Shown piece after piece: positions 49,277 through 56,981 of a DNA stretch of 64,000 nt (the first letter of the stretch is position 1; each line of letters begins with the position of its first letter). A program made the translations under genes and the position numbers. The notes under the pieces are model-generated. The model was not told the origin of the DNA and searched no databases. It saw nothing but the letters and a program-made list of their open reading frames with translations. This DNA is from Mycobacterium sp. 1164966.3 (GTDB lineage Bacteria; Actinomycetota; Actinomycetes; Mycobacteriales; Mycobacteriaceae). The stretch lies in NCBI RefSeq assembly GCF_001665395.1, contig NZ_LZSG01000021.1:106793-170792 (forward strand). The letters are read 5' to 3'.

Positions 49277-49648
49277 CTAGCCCAATGGTGGCGGACGCAG
49301 ACCGGACTCCAGGGGTGGTCCCCACCGCTGGGGCAGCGGTGACCCCGGCCCCATTAGTTCCGGCAGCGGTGACCCTGGCCCCATCAGTTCGGGCAGCGGG
49401 GACCCCGGCCCTAACAGTTCGGTTAGTGGCGACCCCGGCCCTAACAGTTCGGGCAGTGGCGACCCCGGCCCTAACAGTTCAGGCAGTGGCGACCTAGACC
49501 CCCACGGCGGTGCGGATGGCCCTGGGTCCCCCGGCCATGGCGGAGGGGCCGGTGGGTCCGCGCGTGCCACGCCGGCGCCAATACCGAAGGCGGCCACGCC
49601 CAGCGCACCAGCGACGGCGAATCCGGCCAACGGTTGCCCGAAACGCAT
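49277..49648 (-). CDS. Secreted repeat protein with SPLPELLGPG units
   Basis: A 123-residue exported protein. The signal peptide MRFGQPLAGFAVAGALGVAAFGIGAGVARA precedes DPPAPPPWPGDPGPSAPPW. Five to six consecutive 10-residue units follow (SPLPELLGPG, with T for P and M for L variants), encoded by about 30-bp DNA repeats. TATAAG lies about eight bases before ATG 49648, fitting a leaderless start. Surface or matrix function is possible. Copy number may vary between strains. The plus-strand frame here is a shadow. Confidence 0.75.
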   Translation of the reverse strand: MRFGQPLAGFAVAGALGVAAFGIGAGVARADPPAPPPWPGDPGPSAPPWGSRSPLPELLGPGSPLPELLGPGSPLTELLGPGSPLPELMGPGSPLPELMGPGSPLPQRWGPPLESGLRPPPLG

Positions 49649-49800
49649 GTGCCGAGCTTATAGGGATTTCAGTCGTTCGTTGGCGTTCTTAATGGCCTCA
49701 ACCACCTTGTCGAGTCATTCGGCTAGGCTTCCTTCCTCCACCGGAACCTTGGGGCCACATGACGCCGAGGCGGCGGCACAGCTAGCGACTCTCACCAGAG

Positions 49801-49947
49801 TCATGGGTTCTTCAGTTGTCTCTGCTTCTCGTTCTGGCTCGGCCTCACGTCCGGGTCGTCCCCATGTACGCGGTCCTCCTCCCGCCGCTTCACCTCATCG
49901 GCGGCCTTGCGGGCCTGATCTTCGCGGTCCTGCTTCTTCTCAGTCAT
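49801..49947 (-). CDS. Short highly charged protein
   Basis: A 48-residue protein running from ATG 49947 to TGA at 49801-49803. It begins MTEKKQDREDQARKAADEV and continues KRREEDRVHGDDPDVRPSQ, ending EKQRQLKNP. About half of the residues are charged, and it should form an amphipathic helix. Codon use is normal for the genome. It is short enough to be missed by length-filtered gene callers. No function recognised. The rest of 49649-50080 shows nothing else convincing. Confidence 0.6.
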   Translation of the reverse strand: MTEKKQDREDQARKAADEVKRREEDRVHGDDPDVRPSQNEKQRQLKNP

Positions 49948-50080
49948 GCTGCGTCGGGTACCCGCTTTTCAGAGCTAACGGCGCGGCGATGCCTCCCGGC
50001 GTTTCCGTTCGCAGTCGTCGAGGGGTAACCGCAATGGCGACCGAGCACAGCGCCCATCGCGCCTGCTTTATGTTGCCGAA

Positions 50081-50753
50081 ATGGCATCGACGGTTGACGC
50101 CTTGTTCGACGCCGCCGGTGTGGTCCGACTTAAAGCCGTGCCTTGGCGCGCCCATCTTCCGTCTGACGTGCCCGGCATGTACGTGATCGCTCGAACCGCT
50201 GATCCCGCAGCGTTGGTTATCGGTCCTGGCCTTATCGACGAGCCGTCTGCGCGACAACTCTTGGATACGCGGCCCGAGCTCCCTGTCGACGGAGAGCGCC
50301 CCTCACCAGAAGCACTGGCCCGACGACTTGCCTCGATGTGGCTGCCAGACGAACCAGCCGTCTACGTAGGCATGGCCGGCCTCATTGAGGACGAGGCTGA
50401 ACCAGTTCTACGGCAAGCGCCTCGGCGCCCGATCACCTCATGCCGGGGGTTGGCCCGTCAGATGCTTGACCGATTTGAATCAGACCTGGGTGCGCTTCGG
50501 CGAATGCAGCGACGTCAAAAAGGCCGAGCGAGAGATGCTGCAGACGTTCATGGTGGCTATAACTTTAGATCCACAATCTGGGCGGCCGCGCTGGTCCCAG
50601 CAAGCGACCGACAGCGTAGTTCTGCTATTCGGATGCCCATGCGGTGACGTGGATGCTCACCAGGCGTGCCCCATCAGCCGCCCCACTCGAATCTGTCAGC
50701 TCGGCTGCGCAAACGCAGCGGCCATGCGCTCTTCTAGGGACCTGAGGTCGTAA
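50081..50753 (+). pseudogene. Frameshifted GIY-YIG-fold nuclease-like gene
   Basis: The first frame (from ATG 50081) encodes DVPGMYVIA and AVYVGMAG, which fit the GIY and YIG strands. Immediately after GMAGL the homology moves by one base: the next frame reads LRTRLNQFYGKRLGARSPHAGGWPVRCL and WVRFGECSDVKKAEREMLQTF, the rest of the domain. One extra A near 50384 accounts for the shift. The far 3' end overlaps the SnoaL gene and is uncertain. A sequencing error is possible, but neighbours show similar lesions. Confidence 0.72.
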
Positions 50754-51088
50754 TAGTCTCGCCAGCGTTTGATTCGGTTATCGCCGTCGACTTCAATCAC
50801 CGCCACGACTTCTAAGTCGAACGTTTTGCCTTGGATTCCAAACGTGTCCACTCGCTCGGTCATCACGGTGCCACCACTCGCGACCAGAGCCCTTATCTCG
50901 ACGCTGAAGCTGGAGAGCATCGCCATCGATTGCATTTCTGTCCTGATGGCATCGATACCCTCGTGGATCCCTCGTGGACCATCGATGAAGACGGCGTCGT
51001 CGCTGAAGTAGCTGGCCAGCGTATCGGCGTCAGACTTCTCCATGGCGGCTAAGTAGTTGCGTATGACTGACTCCGCTGACTCGCTCAT
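50696..51088 (-). CDS. SnoaL-like / limonene-epoxide-hydrolase-like protein A
   Basis: A 130-residue NTF2-fold protein: MEKSDADTLASYFSDDAVFIDGPRGIHEGIDAIRTEMQ, VMTERVDTF and VIEVDGDNRIKRWRDYYDLRSLEER. The Asp/Arg pattern (ERVD, RWRDYYD) recalls limonene-1,2-epoxide hydrolase. It would be a small dimeric cytoplasmic hydrolase or isomerase. A paralogue lies 303 nt upstream on the same strand (51392-51781). The frame is intact even though it lies among pseudogenes. Confidence 0.83.
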   Translation of the reverse strand: MSESAESVIRNYLAAMEKSDADTLASYFSDDAVFIDGPRGIHEGIDAIRTEMQSMAMLSSFSVEIRALVASGGTVMTERVDTFGIQGKTFDLEVVAVIEVDGDNRIKRWRDYYDLRSLEERMAAAFAQPS

Positions 51089-51391
51089 TGGTTGAAACTC
51101 CTCTCGGATAGCGGCAGTGGCAGACTAAGCCTCACCCCGCCAGTGCAAGCACACTTTCAATCGTGGGCTATGAGATCAGCGAACTTGATGCTCTTGCGGT
51201 CGCATGGAGCCTGGCCGATGTGGCCGGCGTGAACATCCGCTGGGATTGGCGAGTCGTGGCCGAGCAGGTCGCGGGTAGCCGCAGGGCCAGACGCTCACCG
51301 TCCCTGAGAAAGTAGCCCAGGAATGGGAACGCTCACGGTGGGTTGAAAGAGTCGCTAGCGAAAGGCGAGCACTTCTCGCTGCTCGTTCTCG
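51089..51391. other. Region between SnoaL-like paralogues
   Basis: About 300 bases. A short plus-strand frame (VGYEISELDALAVAWSLADV...) ends at a stop near 51315 without recognisable homology. No other feature is seen. Confidence 0.4.
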
Positions 51392-51781
51392 TTACGCGGC
51401 GAGCAAAGCAAGGATGCGGTCCTGAAGCCCCCGGGAGTCGTAGTAGTCGCGCCAGCGCGCAATGCGTCCGTTGCCGTCAACTTCGAAGACGGCCGCAGCT
51501 TCGATTACAAAGGCCTCATCCTTGAACTCGAAAATATCGACACGTTCGACCATCACCGTGCTGCCGCTGGCGAGGAGACCATTGATGTCAGCTGTCGTAC
51601 TTGGTACCAACGCTGCGACTACTTGAAGTTGCGCTCTGATGGCATCAACACCCTTAAGAGGTTCGTTGTGACCATCCGTCCAGACAGCATCCTCGGTGAA
51701 GAAGCCAATGAGTTCGTCGACGTCCCAACGCACCCACGCGGCGTGAAAGTTCCGAACGGCAGACTCGGCTGATTCGACCAT
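51392..51781 (-). CDS. SnoaL-like / limonene-epoxide-hydrolase-like protein B
   Basis: A 129-residue NTF2-fold protein paralogous to 50696-51088: AESAVRNFHAAWVRWDVDELIGFFTEDAVWTDGHNEPLKGVDAIRAQLQ, VMVERVDIFEF and VDGNGRIARWRDYYDSRGLQDRIL. The shared ERVD and RWRDYYD signatures and identical length point to a tandem duplication. The functional residues are the same in both, so they may act on related substrates or form a heterodimer. Confidence 0.83.
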   Translation of the reverse strand: MVESAESAVRNFHAAWVRWDVDELIGFFTEDAVWTDGHNEPLKGVDAIRAQLQVVAALVPSTTADINGLLASGSTVMVERVDIFEFKDEAFVIEAAAVFEVDGNGRIARWRDYYDSRGLQDRILALLAA

Positions 51782-51920
51782 GCGTAGGGCTTTCTTTAGT
51801 CCGGCAGAAATGTCGGAGTCTTGTCTGGTTTGCCAGAAGCGTAAGAGCCGGAGGTCGGTCAGTCTCGCGCTTTCGTCAAAGACAGTTGCCTTTAGCGCTG
51901 AGACCCATCCGTGAGCGGGT

Positions 51921-52068
51921 TATGCAATCCCTGACAAACGACCATCCGGACCAGCCTCCGGCTCGTCCCGTTTTTCGCCAACCAAAACGAAAGTAACACG
52001 CCTGGCAAGGCTCTTCAGGCACAATGCGGACGAATTACATTGAAATACAACATCTTTGGAATTTAATG
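51921..52068 (+). repeat. Leader repeat, copy 2
   Basis: This is the second copy of the stretch described at 48921-49059. It contains GACCATCCGGACCAGCCT, CGGCTCGT, a TTTTT run after the hairpin, AAGTAACAC and CGAATTACATTGA, and ends at the start codon of the phage-like gene. The spacing from GACCATCCGG to the downstream ATG is about 125 bases, close to the 120 of copy 1. The T-run after the hairpin is terminator-like. Confidence 0.7.
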
Positions 52069-52535
52069 ATGGCACGGCATGGCACACGTAGGTGTTACGT
52101 TAACGGCTGTCGTTGCGACGACTGCAGTGAGTCGAACCGCATGTACTTCCGTCAGCGCAGGGCCTCCCAGACGGTGGCCGACCAGCACCATCTGATGCTG
52201 GAACCTTGGAGTTGGGCGTCGAGGCCGAGATTGCGAGACAAGCTGAGGCTCGTCCCGGCCTCGCCGCGGCCGCGCTCGCCCTGGCGCGAATCTCGGATAA
52301 CCCGAAGGCAGTTTCCAGTCAGCCGGCCGCGGCAAAGGTGTTGTCAGTGCTGCTGGAAAAGCTACGTTCTGCCTCGGTGCGCGACTCCCGAGGGGGCCTG
52401 GCGGTCGTGCGAATGATGACTGAAGCTTCTGATGCTGGCTTGGTCGGCTCCGCCAGGGAGCGGGGGAATGGGGGGTGTGCTGTCGCCACGAGAGGACGGC
52501 AGAAAAAGCACACATTGGGACCGAGCGTGGGATAG
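52069..52535 (+). pseudogene. Frameshifted phage-type small protein gene
   Basis: From ATG 52069 the first frame reads MARHGTRRCYVNGCRCDDC, ending DQHHLMLEP, a zinc-knuckle start known from actinophage and prophage proteins. After LMLEP the homology moves into another frame: LGVEAEIARQAEARPGLAAAALALARISDNPKAVSSQPAAAKVLSVLLEKLRSA and GGLAVVRMMTEA. In phage relatives the two halves are one protein that may serve as a terminase small subunit-like factor. One indel near 52205 explains the break. The very end is unrelated read-through. Confidence 0.7.
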
Positions 52536-52591
52536 CCGCACGCGGGGCAGACCCTGACCTCGTCGCCGAACATAACTTCGGTCCGGGTCAT
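52319..52591 (-). CDS. Possible zinc-ribbon protein, opposite the phage remnant
   Basis: A minus-strand frame starts at ATG 52591 with MTRTEVMFGDEVRVCPACGYPTLGPNVCFFC, a plausible zinc ribbon. The C-terminal two thirds run antisense to the phage pseudogene and look like read-through. The N-terminal 35 residues may be a real short gene or remnant; no good ribosome site is visible. Confidence 0.35.
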   Translation of the reverse strand: MTRTEVMFGDEVRVCPACGYPTLGPNVCFFCRPLVATAHPPFPRSLAEPTKPASEASVIIRTTARPPRESRTEAERSFSSSTDNTFAAAG

Positions 52592-52765
52592 CTCGTTCGG
52601 GTTCGCGCGCGGTGATCGCATAAAGGCGCAATACCACAGAACACTGTTAGCCAAACAGCGATTCTTAGACGGAGCTTAGACGCAGTGCGGATCTTCGTTT
52701 GACTGCACGGTGCCCAGGGTATTTAGACGGCGTCGAACCAGACTGCCACAGGAGGTGCAGGTCCT

Positions 52766-53035
52766 ATGCTGTCCGGCGCTCTTAACACTCTTGTATGGAT
52801 ATTGATCCTCGTCGTGATCATTGCGGTAGTTATTGCCGTCGTCCGAGCTGTGGCGGGACCGAGGGATGCGACTGTCAGGGATGCCACTGTGGTAGAGCAG
52901 CCAGTTGTGCGCCAGCCGCCTCCTGCCACGAGCGGGGGTTTAACTCCTGGATGGTACCCAGATCAAAACGATCCGAGTTTGATGCGATACTACGATGGTC
53001 GAGTTTGGACCGCACAGACTCAACCTCACACATAG
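52766..53035 (+). CDS. DUF2510 membrane protein
   Basis: An 89-residue protein with AGGAGG upstream of ATG 52766. One N-terminal membrane helix (LNTLVWILILVVIIAVVIAVVRAV) is followed by a linker containing a direct DATV repeat and a C-terminal DUF2510 domain (GLTPGWYPDQNDPSLMRYYDGRVWTAQTQ). Such domains occur in actinobacterial membrane proteins of unknown function. The frame is intact. Confidence 0.82.
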   Translation: MLSGALNTLVWILILVVIIAVVIAVVRAVAGPRDATVRDATVVEQPVVRQPPPATSGGLTPGWYPDQNDPSLMRYYDGRVWTAQTQPHT

Positions 53036-54100
53036 TCATTTCTTCATTGTTGGGCGCCTTGAAGTCAGCAGACTGTTACTTGGCTGCAGAGTGACTAGAG
53101 CGCTGTCCATATCGGCCCTGAGTCCCTTCCACGACGGGTGCCTCAGTGTGACGCCGAACTCCCGGTACTCGACGGCCCCCACCAATTCGGCGTGGACCCA
53201 CCGCGCGTAAGGGCCTATGTCCCAGGGAATTTCGGTGAAAGGGGAGGTGCTGCGCCGTAGCGGCTCTAGGCACTTGATGAGTCGTCGTCGCTCTGCATCG
53301 CTGAGGCCGGCGCCGACCACTCCGCAGAACTGAAGTTGACCTTCGGTCGTGTGTGCGCCGACGAGCAAAGCGCCTACCGTGTGCCGGTTAACGCCGACGC
53401 CCGGTAGCCATCCACCGATGAGAAAGTCGCACCGTATCCGGTGCGGTGTCTTGATCCAGTGCCGTGACCGCAGCCCCGGCGTCTACGCGGAGTCAAGGTG
53501 CTTGCACACGATGCCTTCCAGCCTTAGCTCCGCGCTAGCCGCGAGCACCGTCATCGGGTCGACATCGGTCCAACTTCCAGCAAATTGAACGACGCGACTT
53601 CTACTACTGGATGCGATGTCCCTGAGTCGTTCGCGCCGGGACGCATATGGCTTACGGGTGATGTGTCCTTGCCGTCGTATTGGAGAACGTCGAACACGAA
53701 GAATCGGACGGGCACTTGGCGCAGCAACTCCGCGCTGGGTCGCCGGTTCTGGGGCCACCGCCGCTGCAGGCGGCTAAAGCAAGGAACACCGTCATCGTCT
53801 AGGGCGACGATTTCGCCGTCGAGGATCACGCTTCGCTGCCCGACAGCCGTGGGCAGAGCCGCAGCGATTTCTGGAAACGTCCGGGTGATGTCGGCGCGGT
53901 TGCGGCTCAGCAGGGCCACCTGTTCGCCGTCGACTATCGCTAGGCCCCGCTGGCCGTCGTACTTCGCCTCTACCGCAAAATCGGCGAAGTGGGCCGGCGG
54001 ACCGTAACCGCAGGTACCGGCACAGTGGGTAGGCGTCAAAGCCTACTTCCCGCAACGGAATTCGCGCCGCCAGAACTGGGGCAAATGATGGAGCGGCCGT
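53036..54100 (-). pseudogene. Degraded ATP-dependent DNA ligase (LigC/LigD-ligase-like)
   Basis: Read from the right, one frame carries DFAVEAKYDGQRGLAIVDGEQVALLSRN with the adenylated Lys in KYDGQR, then SVILDGEIVALDDDG and FFVFDVLQYDG. The homology then jumps frame to FAGSWTDVDPMTVLAASAELRLEGIVCKHLDSA, hits a TAG where relatives have Tyr (SAY-PG-RS), and resumes as LLVGAHTTEGQLQFCGVVGAGL and YREFGVTLRHPSWKGLRAD, the OB-fold end. At least one more shift lies upstream (PVLAARIP in another frame). The gene cannot make a full ligase. A second remnant is at 59690-59880. Confidence 0.82.
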
Positions 54101-54113
54101 CACACTAGATGAC

Positions 54114-54313
54114 ATGCAGAGACATAACACGCCGGGACTCTCGGCACATCCATCGATACGTGAAGTGGCCGTCTGGTACGGCGTGGACGAGCGCACTGTG
54201 CGCCGTTGGTTATCAGCTGGCGAATCAAGGGGCGTCGCCTGGGTCCGCGACTAATCCGCCTCGATCGCGACTCGGTACTCGCGCTGGGCCGTCCCGTGGG
54301 GGGTGTGCGGTGA
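54114..54313 (+). pseudogene. Frameshifted excisionase/MerR-type HTH gene
   Basis: ATG 54114 opens MQRHNTPGLSAHPSIREVAV, then WYGVDERTVRRWLSAGE, a small HTH of the excisionase/Xis type. In this frame it stops after AWVRD. Moving by one base near 54230 restores GRRLGPRLIRLDRDSVLALG, then RPVGG and a stop at 54313, the usual second half. Its neighbours are equally broken phage genes. Confidence 0.68.
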
Positions 54314-54505
54314 TCGGGCGGCCCGAAGGGTCGCCCCTGCGTAACCAGATCAGAGCGTTGGCCTATCAGATCGACCATGCTGCGGATCTCTTCATCGGTA
54401 CCACTCTCGATAGCCTCCGTAACGACCGGAAAATTGCTGCACGAGCTAACGGTTCATGAACTCCTAGCCGTCCGCGACGACCTCTTGAAACGGGCCGCGC
54501 GGTGA
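54310..54505 (+). pseudogene. Small phage gene, frameshifted
   Basis: A GTG at 54310 overlaps the stop of the excisionase remnant. The frame reads PLRNQIRALAYQIDHAADLFIGTTLDSLRNDRK and stops at 54459. A shift near the Lys codons gives LHELTVHELLAVRDDLLKRAAR ending at 54505. Both parts look like one helical protein of about 60 residues. Overlapping start and stop codons are preserved, as in a compact phage operon. Confidence 0.5.
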
Positions 54506-55029
54506 GCGTTAAACGTGGCCGGGATAAAGAGCTGAAGCCGAGGCTAATAAACTACTCGCCGCAAGCGTGCGGGACACCAAACGGAGTCTCGCCCGCGACT
54601 TGGAAAAGGCGAAATATGAGCATGGCTTGATCTCCGCGGATGTACTGCAGCACTAGGACCCGTCCAACGACTGGGACACGATTGATTCGGCCTTCCAGAT
54701 TCTCACCGACGCCGATGATATTGACTATGTTGATGCCACTCTGGATGCAGAAATCGACATCAGCCGGAATGACCGGCTCGTAAAGCGACGGAGCCTTATG
54801 CAGCCCGTCGATGACGATTCAGAACCAGCGCTAGAAGATGAAAAAGAAATTCCTCCTCTTGGCGTTAATAAGTATGGCCCGCGTAAAATCTGCACTCGCT
54901 GCGGCTAGCTAAACGGCGGGAGTACTTTCCCCTAAGGCCGACGCTAAAGACGGCCTGCGCCCCGTGTGCAAGGCGTGCAGCAAGGAAATTGTGTCACAGA
55001 ATCGCAGAAATGCGAGGTCAGGGGCCTAA
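54502..55029 (+). pseudogene. Broken phage/plasmid gene with C-terminal zinc-binding motif
   Basis: A GTG at 54502 overlaps the previous stop. After about eight codons the homology shifts to EAEANKLLAASVRDTKRSLARDLEKAKYEHGLISADVLQH, meets an in-frame TAG, and continues as DWDTIDSAFQILTDADDIDYVDATLDAEIDISRNDRLVKRR. It ends CTRCG, TAG, then after a further shift DGLRPVCKACSKEIVSQNRRNARSGA. The stretch is markedly less GC-rich than its surroundings. It is a decayed acquired gene; function unknown. Confidence 0.55.
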
Positions 55030-55155
55030 ACGCCCTGCAGCGAAGGGGGGAAATAAAGTTCACTTTCGCGCGGACGCTCACCCGGTCCCAAACGGACCAG
55101 AATTTGCCGGGCTGAATTATGCCCAAAACCTATGACTCATGTGTAAAGGGGAACA

Positions 55156-55395
55156 ATGTTCCAAGAATGCAGCCGCGGCCACCAACTCAATGGGCCGCTG
55201 GACGTTCTGCCGAATGGCGGGTGTCGGCAATGCGACCGCGACCGTGACCGCAGATGCCGCGCGAAGAATCAGCAGGCACGCAAGATCATCGAGGCCCTAG
55301 AGGATCGCGGTATCGACCCGGCCGCCATTCAAAACAAGGCCGCCAAAGTCGCTCTGGCGCTCCGAATTGTCGAGCTGTGCGGAATGATCCCGTAG
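55156..55395 (+). CDS. Small Cys-containing island protein
   Basis: A 79-residue protein, MFQECSRGHQLNGPLDVLPNGGCRQCDRDRDRRCRAKNQQARKIIEALEDRGIDPAAIQ. It has four Cys and one His (ECSRGH, CRQC) that could bind zinc, followed by a helical part. It resembles small prophage and plasmid proteins (HTH or HNH-related). A short frame continuing downstream (VEAELALQRQPVAFMGLMRALDRLIDAQTG, 55396-55496) may once have been part of it. Confidence 0.5.
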   Translation: MFQECSRGHQLNGPLDVLPNGGCRQCDRDRDRRCRAKNQQARKIIEALEDRGIDPAAIQNKAAKVALALRIVELCGMIP

Positions 55396-55480
55396 AGGCC
55401 GAACTTGCGTTACAGCGCCAACCAGTGGCCTTTATGGGGCTAATGCGGGCACTGGACAGGTTGATTGATGCCCAGACGGG

Positions 55481-55690
55481 GTGCCCGGTGGCGTGAAGAT
55501 CGATAAGGGCCGGGGCATTGCCACGTACGCGGCCCTCCGTCGCGACAACGGAGTGACCATTCACCAGGGCGCCAGCCGGATTATGTTGGCGCCCGATGAA
55601 CTCGCCGAATTGCTTGATGCGATCCAGGCAATCACAGGCCAGTGCAGCCGCAAGGCAGAGAAGGCGATAGCGATTGACGAACAGCGATAA
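55481..55690 (+). CDS. Small hypothetical island protein
   Basis: A 69-residue protein from GTG 55481 (or GTG 55493, VKIDKGRG). The sequence GVTIHQGASRIMLAPDELAELLDAIQAITGQC suggests a mixed beta-alpha fold with a C-terminal helix. It is similar in style to small phage or plasmid proteins. The frame is intact. Function unknown. Confidence 0.5.
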   Translation: MPGGVKIDKGRGIATYAALRRDNGVTIHQGASRIMLAPDELAELLDAIQAITGQCSRKAEKAIAIDEQR

Positions 55691-55715
55691 TCGACGCAAC
55701 GAATATCAGGAAGAG

Positions 55716-56049
55716 ATGAGCCGGGGCAATGCCGGCGGGATTCACCTGCACAGATTCTGGCAAGCGCGTGCTAATGACCCAGAGTTGTCAATATGGTTGC
55801 GCATCGTCGCGCTGGCCTGCAGTTCTCACACGAAGAACGGCATGCAACATTTGCGTTGGATGGCATGTCGTCGCTGCCCGAAGCGCTCCACAAAGACAAG
55901 CATGTGATCCAGAACGAGATGAAGAAGGCGATAAGCCGCGGCTTTCTTGCCGAGGAATCGAACGCCATGTGTCTGGTCCTGCCAGACGGGGTTTACGGCG
56001 GCCTGAGGGGCACAAGTTCGCGAAATGCAAGCTGCATCCGACGCGCTGA
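55716..56049 (+). pseudogene. Frameshifted plasmid/phage-type helix-turn-helix gene
   Basis: From ATG 55716 the frame reads MSRGNAGGIHLHRFWQARANDPELSIWLRIVALAC, then the homology moves into another frame, HATFALDGMSSLPEALHKDKHVIQNEMKKAISRGFLAEESNAMCLVLPDGVYGGL, and again into a third for HKFAKCKLHPTR. The pattern (KAISRGFLAEESNA, PDGVYGG) is known from small actinobacterial plasmid and phage replication-region proteins. At least two indels make it non-functional. It lies directly before the hairpin array. Confidence 0.62.
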
Positions 56050-56100
56050 TATAGCACCGTCCCGCCATCAACGGGCCGACGCCAGCGGCCAACGTTTAGC

Positions 56101-56275
56101 AACCCGCTCGGCTACGCGAGCTAGTCGCCCCCCTAAGGGGGCTCATTTCCCGAAGGGATTCCCAGCCCGCTCGCTACGCGAGCCTAGTCACCCCCCGAAG
56201 GGGGCTTGTCTTCCGAAGGGAACCCAACCCGCTCCTTAACGCGAGCTACCTCCCCCGCGAAGCGGGTTGGGTTAA
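56101..56275. repeat. Three-unit array of strong hairpins
   Basis: Three units of about 62 bp start near 56101, 56164 and 56226. Each contains GCTCG-CTA-CGAGC-type and CCCCC-GAA-GGGGG-type palindromes; the first two also have a TTCCC-GA-AGGGA-type hairpin. In unit 3 the second hairpin is CCCGCGAAGCGGG. Loop sequences (GAA, TAA) are kept while stems vary. Such arrays suggest a structured origin, recombination site or repeated RNA. The position just after a replication-type gene supports an origin. Confidence 0.75.
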
Positions 56276-56395
56276 GGGTGCTATTCAAAGTTTGTCGGGC
56301 CAGCATGGTCGGCCGTACCTGGGCGGAAGCCTTTGGGCCGCCTGATAAATTGCCATATAGCGCGTTGCATCGTCGCAGCTCAGAGGGTATGACTC

Positions 56396-56432
56396 GCATC
56401 GATTTGATGCCATTTGGCATCGATTTGATGCC
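56396..56432. repeat. Two iteron-like palindromes spaced 21 bp
   Basis: Two copies of GGCATCGATTTGATGCC (the first lacks the outer G) start at 56396 and 56416. Each has 6-bp inverted arms (GGCATC/GATGCC) around GATTT. The offset is 21 bp, two helical turns. A looser relative, CCTCGATTTGATCCGAG, is at about 56471. Iterons for a Rep protein or operator pairs look like this. They lie about 120 bases after the hairpin array. Confidence 0.65.
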
Positions 56433-56648
56433 GGTACACCGCATTACCGCAGGTCGGCCGATCCGGGTGGCCTCGATTTGATCCGAGCCGGTCGGAGAAA
56501 TGCGCGCATAGCCCGCCCAAAAGCTGTTCGGCCGAGTCACGAAATTGAACGAGCAGGCCCTCCGCGCCAGCGCCCGCGCGCCCGCATATCTTCAGCGCCG
56601 CGGCGTCCCTGGGCAATGCGGTCACAATTGGCTGTAAAACCTTGTCGT

Positions 56649-56981
56649 TCAACGCCTTTCACTACCTGAGTTGCGAAATACGCTGTGGTTGTACCACTTG
56701 CGTCGTCGATTGCCAAAAAAAGTCCGAGCCTTTGGCTCGTCCGGATGGTCGTTTGCTGAGGTTTGCGAATCCACTGGTGACGTGTCGTCAATCGGGCGTG
56801 CAGGGAAGAAGCTCGCCGGGCTGCGAAGGAGGATCGGCTCCGCCCAATAGTTCCTGTTCATGTACTCGATAAACAGTTGAGCGGCATCGAAATTTTTCAT
56901 GACGTCCACAATGCGCCCGTCGCGAATATCCGTGTATTCTACGGCCCATATCTCCGTCGGCCAGCCCGTTGCATACAACAT
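56649..56981 (-). pseudogene. SnoaL/NTF2-like C-terminal fragment
   Basis: The first 45 residues of this minus-strand frame read MLYATGWPTEIWAVEYTDIRDGRIVDVMKNFDAAQLFIEYMNRNY, resembling the final strands of an NTF2/SnoaL-like protein. There is no N-terminal part upstream, and the remainder runs through the third leader repeat and has no homology. It is probably a remnant related in fold to the two genes at 50.7-51.8 kb. Confidence 0.4.
56709..56758 (-). repeat. Leader repeat, copy 3 (inverted, terminator-like)
   Basis: On the minus strand this reads CAAACGACCATCCGGACGAG, then CCAAAGGCTCGGACTTTTTTT. It shares GACCATCCGGAC and the GGCTCG arm with copies at 48921 and 51921, and CAAACGACCATCC with copy 2. 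GAGCC-AAA-GGCTC followed closely by seven T makes a good intrinsic-terminator shape on this strand. Confidence 0.65.
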
